A program made the translations under genes and the position numbers. 64,000 nt of DNA, taken from Paenibacillus_G filicis (lineage in GTDB: Bacteria; Bacillota; Bacilli; Paenibacillales; NBRC-103111). Location: NCBI RefSeq assembly GCF_038070315.1, contig NZ_JBBPCC010000002.1:1-64000 (forward strand), read 5' to 3'. The number at the start of each line of letters is the position of its first letter. Position 1 is the stretch's first letter. The notes under the pieces were generated by a model. The model saw only the letters and a list, made by a program, of their open reading frames with translations. It was not told the DNA's origin and did no database searches. This document shows positions 8,947 through 17,897 of the stretch, piece after piece.

Positions 8947-9047
8947 CTACATCATGTTGGTTGCTTTTGGCAAGATTATACTACAGTTGCCTCTCAGAAT
9001 AAAATCAGCTGCCAACGGCATGGGCACTGCTTCGTCCAAGTGGTGAA

Positions 9048-11990
9048 TTATCTGGGCTGGATCTGATTCCCGGTAGGCTGCTGAACGTCGGCGGGAGAGT
9101 TGGAGACTGGGTTATTGGTGCCTGAGCCATTCCCTGCGCCCGCTCCATTCCCGCTGCTTGCACCGGTGCCTGCTCCGTTCCCGCTGCCTGCACCAGTGCC
9201 AGTGCCTGCTCCGTTCCCGCTGCCTGCACCAGTGCCAGTGCCTGCTCCGTTCCCGCCACCTGCACCACCAGTGCCTGCGCCCGCTTCGTTCCCGGTGCCA
9301 GCACCATTTCCTGTGCCCACTCCGTTCCCGCTGCCGGCGCCATTCCCGGTTCCAGCTCCGTTCCCGCTGCCTGCGCCATTTCCTGTGCCCGCTCCGTTCC
9401 CGCTGCCCGCACCATTTCCTGTGCCCGTTCCGTTCCCGCTACCGGCACCATTGCCGGTTCCAGTTCCGTTCCCGTTGCCAGCACCGTTTCCTGTGCCCAC
9501 TCCGTTCCCGCTACCCGCTCCATTTCCTGTACCGGTTCCATGACCATTGCCTGCGCCATTTCCATTTCCATTTCCTACACCATGACCGTTGCCCGGCCCG
9601 TTCCCATTGCCGCCTTCAGGCACCTGACCGCCATTGCCCGGCTGCCCGTTTCCTGGATGCTGTCCGCCCGGCACACCCGGGCCCATAGTTCCGTTCTCGC
9701 TACCTGGCACACCCGGCCCGCCTGGATTAACGGAATCTCCCACTGTCACGCTGACGACATTAGAGCGCGCTCCTGTCACATTGGTTTCCGTATTCACCGG
9801 CACCACGACATACGAATACGTGTCCGGCGTAATGGCGCTACGGTCTTCGACCTGGGTGGCCGCCGTCGAGATGAGCGGTTCAGACGGGAAGTCCTGAGAT
9901 TTACTGTCCTTGCGGAATACCTGATAGGTGGTCCCTTCACCGACTGCGGTCCAGCTGAGCTTCACCTTATGCTCAGCGGCTGCATATTCACCCGTTAGGT
10001 CGCTGACCGTCTTCGGCGGCTCCTTGAGATCCTGGACGCCATCCGGCTTGACGAAGCTCGTCATCGGCTTCTTGGCCAGCGCCTTCTGCATCACTTCCTT
10101 GAATATCGCGGCTGGAGCGCCGCTGCTCATCGATACATAATGCTTGGCATCCGTCTTATCAAAGCCCATCCAGACGGCAGCCGTCCACTCCGGCGTGTAG
10201 CCGACAAACCATAGATCCCGGTTGTACTTCTCGAGGCCCTTCAGCTCAAGCTGCGTCGAACCCGTCTTGCCCGCCACCGGCCGCTCGAACTTGGCTGCCG
10301 TTCCCGTTCCGCCCGGCTCCAGCACCGTTTGCAGCATCTGAGTCATGTTCCATGCTGTCTTGGGGCTCCACACATTGACCTTCTCCGGCTTCACCTCTAC
10401 CCGAACACCACTATCATCGGTGATCTTATTGATCGCATGCGCCTTCACCATCGTTCCGTTGTTCGGGAACGCAGCGTAAGCTTGAGCCATCTGCAGCGTT
10501 GTGACGCCGGTGGTCATGCCACCCAGTGCAATCGCCAGGTTATTGTCTTTGGTATCGAATGGAATCCCTAGCTTACTAGCATAAGACTTTGCCTTCGTAA
10601 TCCCAATATCGTTTAACACCTCAACAGCAGGAATATTAGCCGACCGCTTAATCGCATCGATCATCGTCACTTCGCCCCGGTACACCCCGTCCCAGTTGCT
10701 AGGGGAATACCCGTTGAAGGAACGCTTCTCATCCTTGAGTCGGGAATACGGCGTATATTTCCCCAACTCGAGAGCCGGCGCATAGGAGATCAGCGGCTTG
10801 AAGGATGAGCCAGGCTGCCTCGGCTGCATCACGGCACGGTTCAGTCCCCGGATCTGGTAATCGCGCCCGCCGATCATCGCCACGATGCCGCCGTCCTTGT
10901 TATTCACGATAACCATGCTGCTCTGCATCTTCTGCGAAGGCCCATCCTTCTGGAAAAACTTAGGATTCGCATACGTTTGTTGCATGATCGATTGGGCATT
11001 CGGATCGAGATTGGTGTAAATCTTGTACCCGCCACGCAGCAGCGCATCCTCGTCCAGACCATGCATTTCCTGCGCTTCCCGCAGCACATAGTCGATGTAA
11101 GTTTGATACTGCTCCTGTGACCCTGTATTCGGAGGACTGTATTCCTTCTCGGCCGCCTCTGCTCTCTGTTGTTCCGTAATATAGCCTTGATCGGCCATCA
11201 GGCGTAGCACGACCGCACGCCGTTCCTTGGACTTCTCGGGGTTATTGATCGGATTGTACGTATTAGGCCCCTTCGGCATCGCAGCCAACGTGGCAACCTG
11301 CCAAATATCCAGCTGTTTCAGGTCTCCCTGATTGAAGTAGGCCTTAGAAGCCGCCTTAATCCCGTACACTCGATTCCCGAAATAAATGCGGTTCAGATAA
11401 TACTCCAATATCTTATCCTTGGAGTTATATTTCTCCAGCGCCATCGCGATGGCCATCTCCGTTCCCTTACGGAAGAACGTTTTGTCCGAGCTGAGGAAGA
11501 CGTTCTTGGCCAACTGTTGCGTAATTGTGCTCCCGCCCTCCACCATGCTCCGGGCCACGACGTCCTTCACCAGCGCGCGCCCGATGCCTAGGAGGTCCAC
11601 ACCCGTATGCTCCTTGAACCGCTTATCCTCGGTGGCGATAAATGCGTTTTTGACCAAATCCGGAATATCCTTCTGATCTACGTTTTCCCGGTTCTCGACC
11701 TTAAGGTTGCCGATTTCATCCCCATTAATATCAAAGATGAGCGACGCCTCGCTGAAATCAAGCTTATTGATATTCGCGTTGTAAATATTTTCCCCGTTCA
11801 CGATAACGAAGATATAGACGCCCATCGCACATAAAGCCGCCAGGCCGCCTGTCATAAACAAAGCCAGCAATACCTTGCCGATGCTTGTTTTTTTCTTCTT
11901 TTTCTTGCCTCCGCTCCCGCCTTTGGAGGTGGACGTTGAAGCTTTTTTCTTCGGCGCTTGGCCTGGTGTCTGCTTGCCTGGTCCCGTCAT
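9048..11990 (-). CDS. Class A penicillin-binding protein (PBP1A family) with Gly/Asn-rich C-terminal tail
   Basis: A 980-residue bifunctional peptidoglycan synthase. A basic cytoplasmic Lys-rich head (1-36) and a membrane helix (about 39-64) come first. The GT51 glycosyltransferase follows, with EDKRFKEHTGVD (catalytic Glu121) and GGSTITQQLAKN. The transpeptidase has PGSSFKP (SxxK Ser near 400), RSAN and GKTGST near 575. A fibronectin type III-like domain covers about 690-775. The last 190 residues are a low-complexity tail built from GNGAGSGNG/GTGNGAG units. That tail is far longer than in typical PBP1A and resembles a wall-spanning spacer. RBS GGGAGACGGGGC precedes the ATG. The gene appears monocistronic, downstream of the hfq terminator. 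Confidence 0.96.
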   Translation of the reverse strand: MTGPGKQTPGQAPKKKASTSTSKGGSGGKKKKKKTSIGKVLLALFMTGGLAALCAMGVYIFVIVNGENIYNANINKLDFSEASLIFDINGDEIGNLKVENRENVDQKDIPDLVKNAFIATEDKRFKEHTGVDLLGIGRALVKDVVARSMVEGGSTITQQLAKNVFLSSDKTFFRKGTEMAIAMALEKYNSKDKILEYYLNRIYFGNRVYGIKAASKAYFNQGDLKQLDIWQVATLAAMPKGPNTYNPINNPEKSKERRAVVLRLMADQGYITEQQRAEAAEKEYSPPNTGSQEQYQTYIDYVLREAQEMHGLDEDALLRGGYKIYTNLDPNAQSIMQQTYANPKFFQKDGPSQKMQSSMVIVNNKDGGIVAMIGGRDYQIRGLNRAVMQPRQPGSSFKPLISYAPALELGKYTPYSRLKDEKRSFNGYSPSNWDGVYRGEVTMIDAIKRSANIPAVEVLNDIGITKAKSYASKLGIPFDTKDNNLAIALGGMTTGVTTLQMAQAYAAFPNNGTMVKAHAINKITDDSGVRVEVKPEKVNVWSPKTAWNMTQMLQTVLEPGGTGTAAKFERPVAGKTGSTQLELKGLEKYNRDLWFVGYTPEWTAAVWMGFDKTDAKHYVSMSSGAPAAIFKEVMQKALAKKPMTSFVKPDGVQDLKEPPKTVSDLTGEYAAAEHKVKLSWTAVGEGTTYQVFRKDSKSQDFPSEPLISTAATQVEDRSAITPDTYSYVVVPVNTETNVTGARSNVVSVTVGDSVNPGGPGVPGSENGTMGPGVPGGQHPGNGQPGNGGQVPEGGNGNGPGNGHGVGNGNGNGAGNGHGTGTGNGAGSGNGVGTGNGAGNGNGTGTGNGAGSGNGTGTGNGAGSGNGAGTGNGAGSGNGAGTGNGAGSGNGVGTGNGAGTGNEAGAGTGGAGGGNGAGTGTGAGSGNGAGTGTGAGSGNGAGTGASSGNGAGAGNGSGTNNPVSNSPADVQQPTGNQIQPR
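9110..9620 (-). repeat. Tandem degenerate short repeats encoding the PBP tail
   Basis: About 500 bp built from 12-30 bp units alternating CCGTTCCCGCTGCC and GCACC/GCTCC-type blocks (plus-strand view). They encode Gly-Asn-Gly-Ala/Thr/Ser-Gly repeats at the end of the PBP gene. Multi-unit duplications are visible, for example near-identical segments around 9170-9250. Open frames on the other strands here follow from the repeat composition and are not genes. Copy-number variation between isolates would be expected. Confidence 0.85.
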
Positions 11991-12051
11991 GCCCCGTCTC
12001 CCTTTCTGTATCTGTTTGACTGGAAATGAACCTCATGCCTTGTCAACTCAA

Positions 12052-12084
12052 ACGAAGAGCAACCCAGCACGGGTTGCTCTTCGT
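12052..12084 (-). terminator. Terminator of the mutL-miaA-hfq operon
   Basis: A perfect 14-bp inverted repeat: ACGAAGAGCAACCC pairs with GGGTTGCTCTTCGT across a 5-base loop, followed on the minus strand by TTGAG. It separates hfq from the PBP gene. Confidence 0.8.
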
Positions 12085-12148
12085 GGGTTCTATGAAAATA
12101 GACGCGATCTGTTTGCAAAATGTTGCTGATGCTTCCCTGATAAATGAC

Positions 12149-12391
12149 TTATTCGCCGGCGTTCTCTTGCTGCTGCATCAACGATACGGCCCGTTGCGGC
12201 GTGAAAGTCGATATCGCGTGCTTGTAAACCATTTGCTGGCGCCCTTCGCTATCGATGATAATCGTGAAATTATCGAAGGCCCGAATCACTCCGCGAATCT
12301 GGAACCCGTTGGTTAAATAAACGGTGACCGGAATGCTCTCCTTGCGCAATTGGTTTAAAAATGTGTCCTGAATGTTAATCGACTTGTTCAT
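12149..12391 (-). CDS. hfq: RNA chaperone Hfq
   Basis: An 80-residue Sm-like protein forming a hexameric ring that binds sRNA and mRNA. The Sm1 motif region runs from NQLRKESIPVTVYLTNGFQIRG to FDNFTI, and Sm2 is MVYKHAISTF, where the family signature is [F/Y]KHA. The acidic/Gln C-terminal tail is short, as in Gram-positive Hfq. The ATG at 12391 follows GAGGGGG at seven bases. It lies 22 bp after miaA, the conserved miaA-hfq pairing. Confidence 0.98.
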   Translation of the reverse strand: MNKSINIQDTFLNQLRKESIPVTVYLTNGFQIRGVIRAFDNFTIIIDSEGRQQMVYKHAISTFTPQRAVSLMQQQENAGE

Positions 12392-12413
12392 GAATGGGCC
12401 CCCTCGGTAATTG

Positions 12414-13379
12414 TTAACGGTCCAGATTAAGTTTAGTTGCTATTATACCATGAACGGCACGCAACTGGGTAGAAAAATCTCCCATTTCGCTCATGTCCAC
12501 CCAATCGATATCCTTCATGTGGCGGAACCAGGACAGCTGCCTTTTGGCGAAATGACGGGTATTTTTTTTCAAAAGATCGGTTGCTTCCGCAAGTGTCAGA
12601 CGGCCCTCCAGGTGAGCTACGATTTCCTTGTAGCCAAGTCCCTGCATGGAAAGCGCGGAAGGATCCACGCCCTGCTCCAGCAGCCTTCCGACCTCCCCGA
12701 CCAGGCCCTGCTCCAGCATGAGATCAATACGTTCTTCAATACGTTTATATAGTATTGCTCTATCCATTGTCAACCCGACGATGCACAAGCGGTAGGGCGT
12801 CGTCCGATTCTGACGCTGCAGCTGCTCGGACATCCGCTCTCCCGTCATGTGGTAAATTTCCAGCGCGCGAATCACCCGGCGTACATCGTTCGGATGCAGA
12901 CGGTCTGCGGATCCGGGATCAACCGTACGCAGCCGTTCATGCAGCACCTCGTTGCCTTGCAGATCGGCGATCCGCTGCATCTCCTCGCGGAAGGGCTCAT
13001 CCGATCCGGTTTCGCTGAACTGGAAATCATAACATACTGACTCGATATACAATCCCGTCCCCCCGACAATGAAAGGCAGCTTGCCCTGCTCGTTGAGATC
13101 GTGGATCAGGGGTACGCTGCGCTCTTGGAATTCCGCGACGGAAAACGGTTCATTCGGATCATGAATATCAATCAGATGATGCTTGACAAGCGAAAGCTCT
13201 TCGCTTGACGCCTTAGCTGTTCCGATGTCCATACCCCGGTACACCTGCATGGAATCGCCGGAAATGATCTCCGCGTTATACTGCTGAGCCAGCGTCAAGC
13301 TCAGCCTCGTCTTGCCCACAGCCGTCGGACCCACGAGCACCAGCAGCCTGGGTCTTGACGGCTCTCCTGCTACGAACAT
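12414..13379 (-). CDS. miaA: tRNA dimethylallyltransferase MiaA
   Basis: A 321-residue enzyme that prenylates A37 of tRNAs reading UNN codons, using dimethylallyl diphosphate. The P-loop GPTAVGKT lies near residue 17. DSMQVYRGMDIGTAK at about 41-55 and the GGTGLYIES segment near 107 are the family hallmarks, as is the C-terminal ARHFAKRQLSWFR-like sequence (here NTRHFAKRQLSWFRH). The start overlaps the upstream methyltransferase stop by 10 bp, and GGAG lies seven bases before the ATG. Part of the mutL-methyltransferase-miaA-hfq operon. Confidence 0.97.
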   Translation of the reverse strand: MFVAGEPSRPRLLVLVGPTAVGKTRLSLTLAQQYNAEIISGDSMQVYRGMDIGTAKASSEELSLVKHHLIDIHDPNEPFSVAEFQERSVPLIHDLNEQGKLPFIVGGTGLYIESVCYDFQFSETGSDEPFREEMQRIADLQGNEVLHERLRTVDPGSADRLHPNDVRRVIRALEIYHMTGERMSEQLQRQNRTTPYRLCIVGLTMDRAILYKRIEERIDLMLEQGLVGEVGRLLEQGVDPSALSMQGLGYKEIVAHLEGRLTLAEATDLLKKNTRHFAKRQLSWFRHMKDIDWVDMSEMGDFSTQLRAVHGIIATKLNLDR

Positions 13380-14146
13380 CGTATCACTCCATAAGCTATT
13401 TTTGTCGAAGGACGGCGTTCCACCGTGAACCCGAGCCTTTCGAATTCCTGGCTGTCCCGGTGCTCCTTCAACACCACCGCACGTGCGGCTACCCGCTTCG
13501 CCTCATGTATCGCTTCCTCAGATAAAGCCCGATCGTCAGCGATTCCGCGAATGGCCCGAATCGACGCCGATTCCGTAATCGGCTTGCGGAACATCGGGTC
13601 GAAGTACACGATATCGAAGCTGTCGTCAGGCTGCTTCCGCAGAAACTCGAGATGATCCACAGTCCGCACATCGATTCTCCGCATCGCCTCATTGAGTCCT
13701 GGGACATCGGAATGATAGGTCTTCGTACCCTGAGTCAGCAGGAAGCCTGGGACCGGCGCGCTCTCCAGCGCCACCACGGCTCCTTCCGCTCCGACGGCGT
13801 AAGAGAAGACGAGAGCATCAGACCCTAAACCCGCCGTACAGTCAACGACGCGGTCCCCAGGCGAGATGCCGCAGAGCTCAAGCACAGGGTCATGCTCTCC
13901 CTTCAGCAGCCGTTTCACGCGGATACTGGCTGTGCTCGGGTGAAAGAACAGCGGCTGCCGTCCGGCATGATGGTACTCCAGACGCTCCTTGGTAATAATT
14001 AATAAATCCTCGTCGCCGAATCGTTCGCGCAGTTGGGCCAGTGTCATCTGTCTCCGCTGCAGGCAGCGTCCGCCGAACTGCGCAGCCAAGACGCGTGCCT
14101 GCTCCAACTGTGCACCGTTCGGGTCGTAGGAGGTTGTGACGAACAA
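13370..14146 (-). CDS. Class I SAM-dependent methyltransferase (RsmJ-like, DUF548-type)
   Basis: A 258-residue protein with the SAM-binding motif VVDCTAGLGSDALVFSYAVG (about 99-118). The motif IV-like YFDPMFRKP near 180 resembles the DPMFP of 16S rRNA methyltransferase RsmJ. The N-terminal 70 residues are an accessory segment. The substrate is not proven; rRNA guanine N2 methylation is the family precedent. Translation starts at TTG (14146), preceded by GAGGGTGATG, which overlaps the mutL stop region, so coupling to mutL is likely. It also overlaps miaA by 10 bp. Confidence 0.85.
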   Translation of the reverse strand: MFVTTSYDPNGAQLEQARVLAAQFGGRCLQRRQMTLAQLRERFGDEDLLIITKERLEYHHAGRQPLFFHPSTASIRVKRLLKGEHDPVLELCGISPGDRVVDCTAGLGSDALVFSYAVGAEGAVVALESAPVPGFLLTQGTKTYHSDVPGLNEAMRRIDVRTVDHLEFLRKQPDDSFDIVYFDPMFRKPITESASIRAIRGIADDRALSEEAIHEAKRVAARAVVLKEHRDSQEFERLGFTVERRPSTKIAYGVIRCS

Positions 14147-14148
14147 AA

Positions 14149-16242
14149 CTACATCACCCTCTTGAACATTTTCTCCAGCTCATAGGTCGAGAAGCTGACG
14201 ACAATCGGCCTGCCATGGGGGCAGGTATACGGATTGCGACAGGCAGCCAGACGGTCCAGCAGCACTTCCATTTCGAGCAGCCCCATGTTCTGATTGGCTT
14301 TGATCGAAGCCTTGCAGGAGCACATAATAGCCGCCTTCTCGCGAAACTTTCCGAGGTCCACAAGTTTTTTCTCCGAGAGCAGCCATTCGATCATCTCTTC
14401 GATCAGACTTTGCTCTTCGCCTTGGGGGAGCCAGTGCGGATAAGCCCGCACCAGGAAGGACGTGCCGCCGAACGGCTCCAGGTACACCCCGGCCTGCTCC
14501 AGTTGAGGCAGCTTGTCCTGCAATCTGCCGGCCTCCGCTGACGTAAACTCCAGTGTGATCGGCACCAGCAGCTCCTGACTGGCCGCAGCCGGGTTGCCGA
14601 ACATCTCGTAATAATGCTCGTAGTTAATCCGCTCGTGTGCGGCGTGCTGATCGATCAGGAACAGCCCCTCTTCATTCTGCGCCACAATATAGGTCCCATG
14701 CAACTGGCCGATCGGATGCAGCTTCGGAAAGGCTGGCAGCGGGGGCGGTGCCGCTTCCCCTTGAGAGGTCAGAGCACGCGCCAGCGCTTCGGAGGCAGCG
14801 GCCGTTTCCCTCGCCGACTGGCGGAGGTCCAGATTGCTGCCGGCCCTCGTGCCGGCTCCGGTCCCGGCCACCGAACGCGCTGAAGGCTCCTGCGCGCCAT
14901 AAAGACCTGCTGCCGGGCGAATTCGCTCGGCAGCCCCTGTCCCTGCGGCTCCCGGAGCTTCCCAGGACCCCGAACTGCCCCGGCCTTCCAGCCGGACAGA
15001 TGCCGTAGACGATTCGCTGCGGGCCGGTTGAGTCATGCTCCCCGGAACATCCGAGCGGGTCCAGCCTGACTGCGCCGACGCCGTGTAGGCTTGCTCTGCC
15101 CGCCTGCCCTCGCCTCCATCACCAGCCCCCGAACCGGGCCCGGCCTGCGGCCCCGGATCCGGTGAGCCTGAAGGACGGTACAGCTCAAGCTGCTCCTGCA
15201 CGAGCGCTTCGCGCGGCTTGCGGGCAGGCTGCTGTCCCGCCTCGGGGATCAGCCGCTGCCGGGACAACACCGCCTTGGCCTCGCGCTCAACAAACTGCAT
15301 CAGCTCCTGCTCCTTGCTGAAGCGTGCTTCCAGCTTGGCAGGATGCACATTCACATCAAGCAGCCCAGGGTCCATCTGCAGGTGAAGTACCGCCACAGGA
15401 AACCGATTGATCGGAAGCAGAGTATGGTAGCCCTGCAGCAGCGCCAGCGCCAGCGTATAATTCTTGATATACCGGCCGTTAATGACCGTCGTAATCCCCC
15501 CGCGGTTCGCCCGCGTCAGCTCTGGCTTGGAAATATAGCCGGTAAGCCGGTAGTCGAGCGACTCACCCTCCAGCTTCAGCATGGAACGGGCAACGGCCGT
15601 CCCGTAGATGGCCGCCACCGTATTGACCAGGTCCCCATTGCCGAGCGTCTGCAGCAGCGTGTGGCCGTTATGCTTCAGCGTGAAGGCAATTCCCGGGTGG
15701 GCCAGCGCAAGCCGGTACATATAATCCGTAACATGGCCCAGCTCTGTTTGAATGGTCTTCATGTATTTAAGCCGGGCAGGCGTATTGAAGAACAGCTCTC
15801 GAACCGAAATATCGGTTCCGCGCGAGGACGCCTTGTCGGATTTATCGACAAGCGAGCCCCCCTCGATCACGATACGTCTACCGAGACCCGTCGTGTTGGC
15901 GCAGGTCACCAGCTCGACCTTCGCCACCGCCGCAATACTGGGCAGCGCCTCGCCCCGGAAGCCGAGCGTCCGGATCGCAAACAAGTCATGAGCGGTTGCG
16001 ATCTTGCTGGTCGCGTGGCGGAGAAAGGCCGTTTCACCGTCCTCAGGCTCCATCCCGGAGCCATTATCCGTCACGCGGATCAGCGCGAGCCCGCCCTCCT
16101 CAATCGTCACATCGACCCGGGTACTACCGGCATCCACCGCATTTTCGACCAATTCCTTGACGACGGATGACGGACGCTCCACGACCTCGCCCGCCGCAAT
16201 CTGGTTAGCGACATGATCGTCTAAGATATTAATTTTACCCAT
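14149..16242 (-). CDS. mutL: DNA mismatch repair protein MutL
   Basis: A 697-residue mismatch repair endonuclease. The GHKL ATPase domain carries ENAVDAGSTRVDV, TDNGSGM and RTLGFRGEALPSI within the first 100 residues. The C-terminal domain carries the metal-site motif DQHAAHERINYE (about 535), plus CKASIK and CPHGRPIVV near the end, as in MutL proteins with nicking activity. The linker (about 340-490) is long, Gly/Ala/Ser/Pro-rich and low in complexity, making the protein longer than the B. subtilis homologue. RBS AAGGAG precedes the ATG. mutS lies upstream, separated by the CtpA-type protease gene. Confidence 0.97.
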   Translation of the reverse strand: MGKINILDDHVANQIAAGEVVERPSSVVKELVENAVDAGSTRVDVTIEEGGLALIRVTDNGSGMEPEDGETAFLRHATSKIATAHDLFAIRTLGFRGEALPSIAAVAKVELVTCANTTGLGRRIVIEGGSLVDKSDKASSRGTDISVRELFFNTPARLKYMKTIQTELGHVTDYMYRLALAHPGIAFTLKHNGHTLLQTLGNGDLVNTVAAIYGTAVARSMLKLEGESLDYRLTGYISKPELTRANRGGITTVINGRYIKNYTLALALLQGYHTLLPINRFPVAVLHLQMDPGLLDVNVHPAKLEARFSKEQELMQFVEREAKAVLSRQRLIPEAGQQPARKPREALVQEQLELYRPSGSPDPGPQAGPGSGAGDGGEGRRAEQAYTASAQSGWTRSDVPGSMTQPARSESSTASVRLEGRGSSGSWEAPGAAGTGAAERIRPAAGLYGAQEPSARSVAGTGAGTRAGSNLDLRQSARETAAASEALARALTSQGEAAPPPLPAFPKLHPIGQLHGTYIVAQNEEGLFLIDQHAAHERINYEHYYEMFGNPAAASQELLVPITLEFTSAEAGRLQDKLPQLEQAGVYLEPFGGTSFLVRAYPHWLPQGEEQSLIEEMIEWLLSEKKLVDLGKFREKAAIMCSCKASIKANQNMGLLEMEVLLDRLAACRNPYTCPHGRPIVVSFSTYELEKMFKRVM

Positions 16243-16323
16243 AACGGCCGCTCCTTATCCAAATATTTCCTGAACCTACTCGAGTCTTGGATGGTCGCCC
16301 CGCAGCGGCTGCACAGGACTTCC

Positions 16324-17787
16324 TTACTTGGCAGAGCCGCTAAGCTTCAGCAGCCGGCCGTCATCGCTCCAGCTCAACGACTTGAAGGCTTCTGCCGCCT
16401 GCGCCAGACTGACATAGCTGATGCCGTCCTGCAGCTTAACCCCGGCGCCATCCGGTGTATAAGTTACTGCGCCGTCAGCGGAACTAAGCTGAACAGACGC
16501 GGCATCCGCGTTCCACTCCACCTTGGCCCCCAGTACGGCAGCGAGCACGCGAGCGGGCACATAGGTCTGTCCGTCCTCGCGGAGGACGCGGAAGGAGTCC
16601 TCGACAGCATGACCGTTTACGGTCAGGTTAATCCGGTTCAGCTCGAGCGAGATCGTGGCAAGTCCTGCCGTGCGCAGAGCAGTCAGCAGTTCAGGCACCT
16701 GTCCGCCCTCTACTGCGATATCCGGCTCCAGACCGACACGGTTCACCTGACGCTGATTAGGGGTCAAGTATTCCTCGACCGTCACCTTGAGCGCTCCCCC
16801 GTTGTCTAGTGGGATCAGGTTCTGGACGCTTCCCTTGCCGTAGGTTTTCGTGCCGATGGCCTTGGCCGCCTTGTAATCCTGAAGAGCGCCCGTCAGCACC
16901 TCGGAGGCGCTGGCGCTGCCTCCATTCACCAGAATATGAACTGGGAACGGCTGCGTCTGACCGCCGGTGAACGTGACCGGCTCATCCTGTCCGGTACGGT
17001 TTTTCGTATGAATCAGCGTCCCTTCCTTCACGAACAGACGCGCCATCTCCTTAGCTGCATCCAGCAGGCCTCCAGGATTATCTCTCAAGTCTACGATCAG
17101 ACTTTTGATCTCGCCCTGAGACTTGAAGAAGTCCAACATAGTCGCCACTTGCTCAGCCGCATCCGCAGAGAAGCTGGTTACGCGCAGATAGGCGATGTTT
17201 CCATCGAACTTCTGACCGGTGACGACCGGCACTTGGATCTGCGCGCGCTTCACGGTTAAGTCCAGCGATTCGCCATCGCGCAGGAGCTGCAGCTTGACCT
17301 CCGTTCCCGGCTCGCCCATGATCTTGGCTGTCGCTTCTCCCAGAGGAAGCCCGATCACGGTCTCATCCCCCGCTTTCACGATGACATCTCCGACCTTAAT
17401 CCCAGCCTTCTGAGCCGGGCCGTCGAAGACTTGAGATACATAGACGCCATCAGGCTGCTGGCTTACTCTTACGCCGATACCGACATAGCGGTTGGCTAAG
17501 GAATTCTCGAATTCATCCAGCTGTTCCGGTGTGAAATATTGGGTATACGGATCGCCGAGCGATTTAATCACCGCCTGGATCGCCACATCAGACAGCTTCT
17601 GCGCGTCCGGTGCGCTCACGTGATTGCGTTCCAGCTTCTCCAGCACTTCCTTGGCACGGTCGATCGGATTGCCTCCGATCGTAAGCGTGGCCGCAGAGAC
17701 CGGCAGAGCTGCAGGCAGGATGAGGCTTAAGGAAAGAACGGCGGCTGCGGTTTGGCGCCACATTTTACGTTTACGTGTAGAATTCAT
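16324..17787 (-). CDS. S41 C-terminal processing protease with copper-amine-oxidase-N-like domain
   Basis: A 487-residue exported CtpA/PRC-type protease. The signal peptide covers about 1-32 and ends at SAA. An N-terminal helical segment is followed by a PDZ domain (about 100-180) and the S41 core. GGSASASEVLTGAL holds the catalytic Ser and AIGTKTYGKGSVQ the catalytic Lys. After the protease, residues about 385-485 contain VNGHAVEDSFRVLREDGQTY and YVPARVLAAVLGAKVEW. This matches the copper amine oxidase N-terminal (stalk) domain common in Paenibacillus cell-surface proteins. It lies between mutS and mutL, a position unrelated to repair. Likely acts outside the membrane. Confidence 0.92.
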   Translation of the reverse strand: MNSTRKRKMWRQTAAAVLSLSLILPAALPVSAATLTIGGNPIDRAKEVLEKLERNHVSAPDAQKLSDVAIQAVIKSLGDPYTQYFTPEQLDEFENSLANRYVGIGVRVSQQPDGVYVSQVFDGPAQKAGIKVGDVIVKAGDETVIGLPLGEATAKIMGEPGTEVKLQLLRDGESLDLTVKRAQIQVPVVTGQKFDGNIAYLRVTSFSADAAEQVATMLDFFKSQGEIKSLIVDLRDNPGGLLDAAKEMARLFVKEGTLIHTKNRTGQDEPVTFTGGQTQPFPVHILVNGGSASASEVLTGALQDYKAAKAIGTKTYGKGSVQNLIPLDNGGALKVTVEEYLTPNQRQVNRVGLEPDIAVEGGQVPELLTALRTAGLATISLELNRINLTVNGHAVEDSFRVLREDGQTYVPARVLAAVLGAKVEWNADAASVQLSSADGAVTYTPDGAGVKLQDGISYVSLAQAAEAFKSLSWSDDGRLLKLSGSAK

Positions 17788-17897
17788 CGAATAAGTCCTC
17801 TTCTCTGATAGATAGTGCTGCCGGGCAAGCAGGTCTCAAGCACAAGCTGGAAGTCTTGGCTTGCCAATTCCCAGGCTTATGAGCGGTTTCCGGCCCA

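Noticed and set aside
9110..9620. Possible CRISPR-like array
   Set aside because: Repeats are short, contiguous and in coding frame with no unique spacers of constant length.
9005..9688. Several long open frames on both strands across the PBP tail region, encoding Pro-Ala-Pro-Phe, Cys-Leu-Arg or Thr-Glu-rich repeats
   Set aside because: They arise from the periodic GC-rich repeat DNA of the PBP tail, lack starts with RBS and have no homology; the minus frame with continuous PBP domains explains the sequence.
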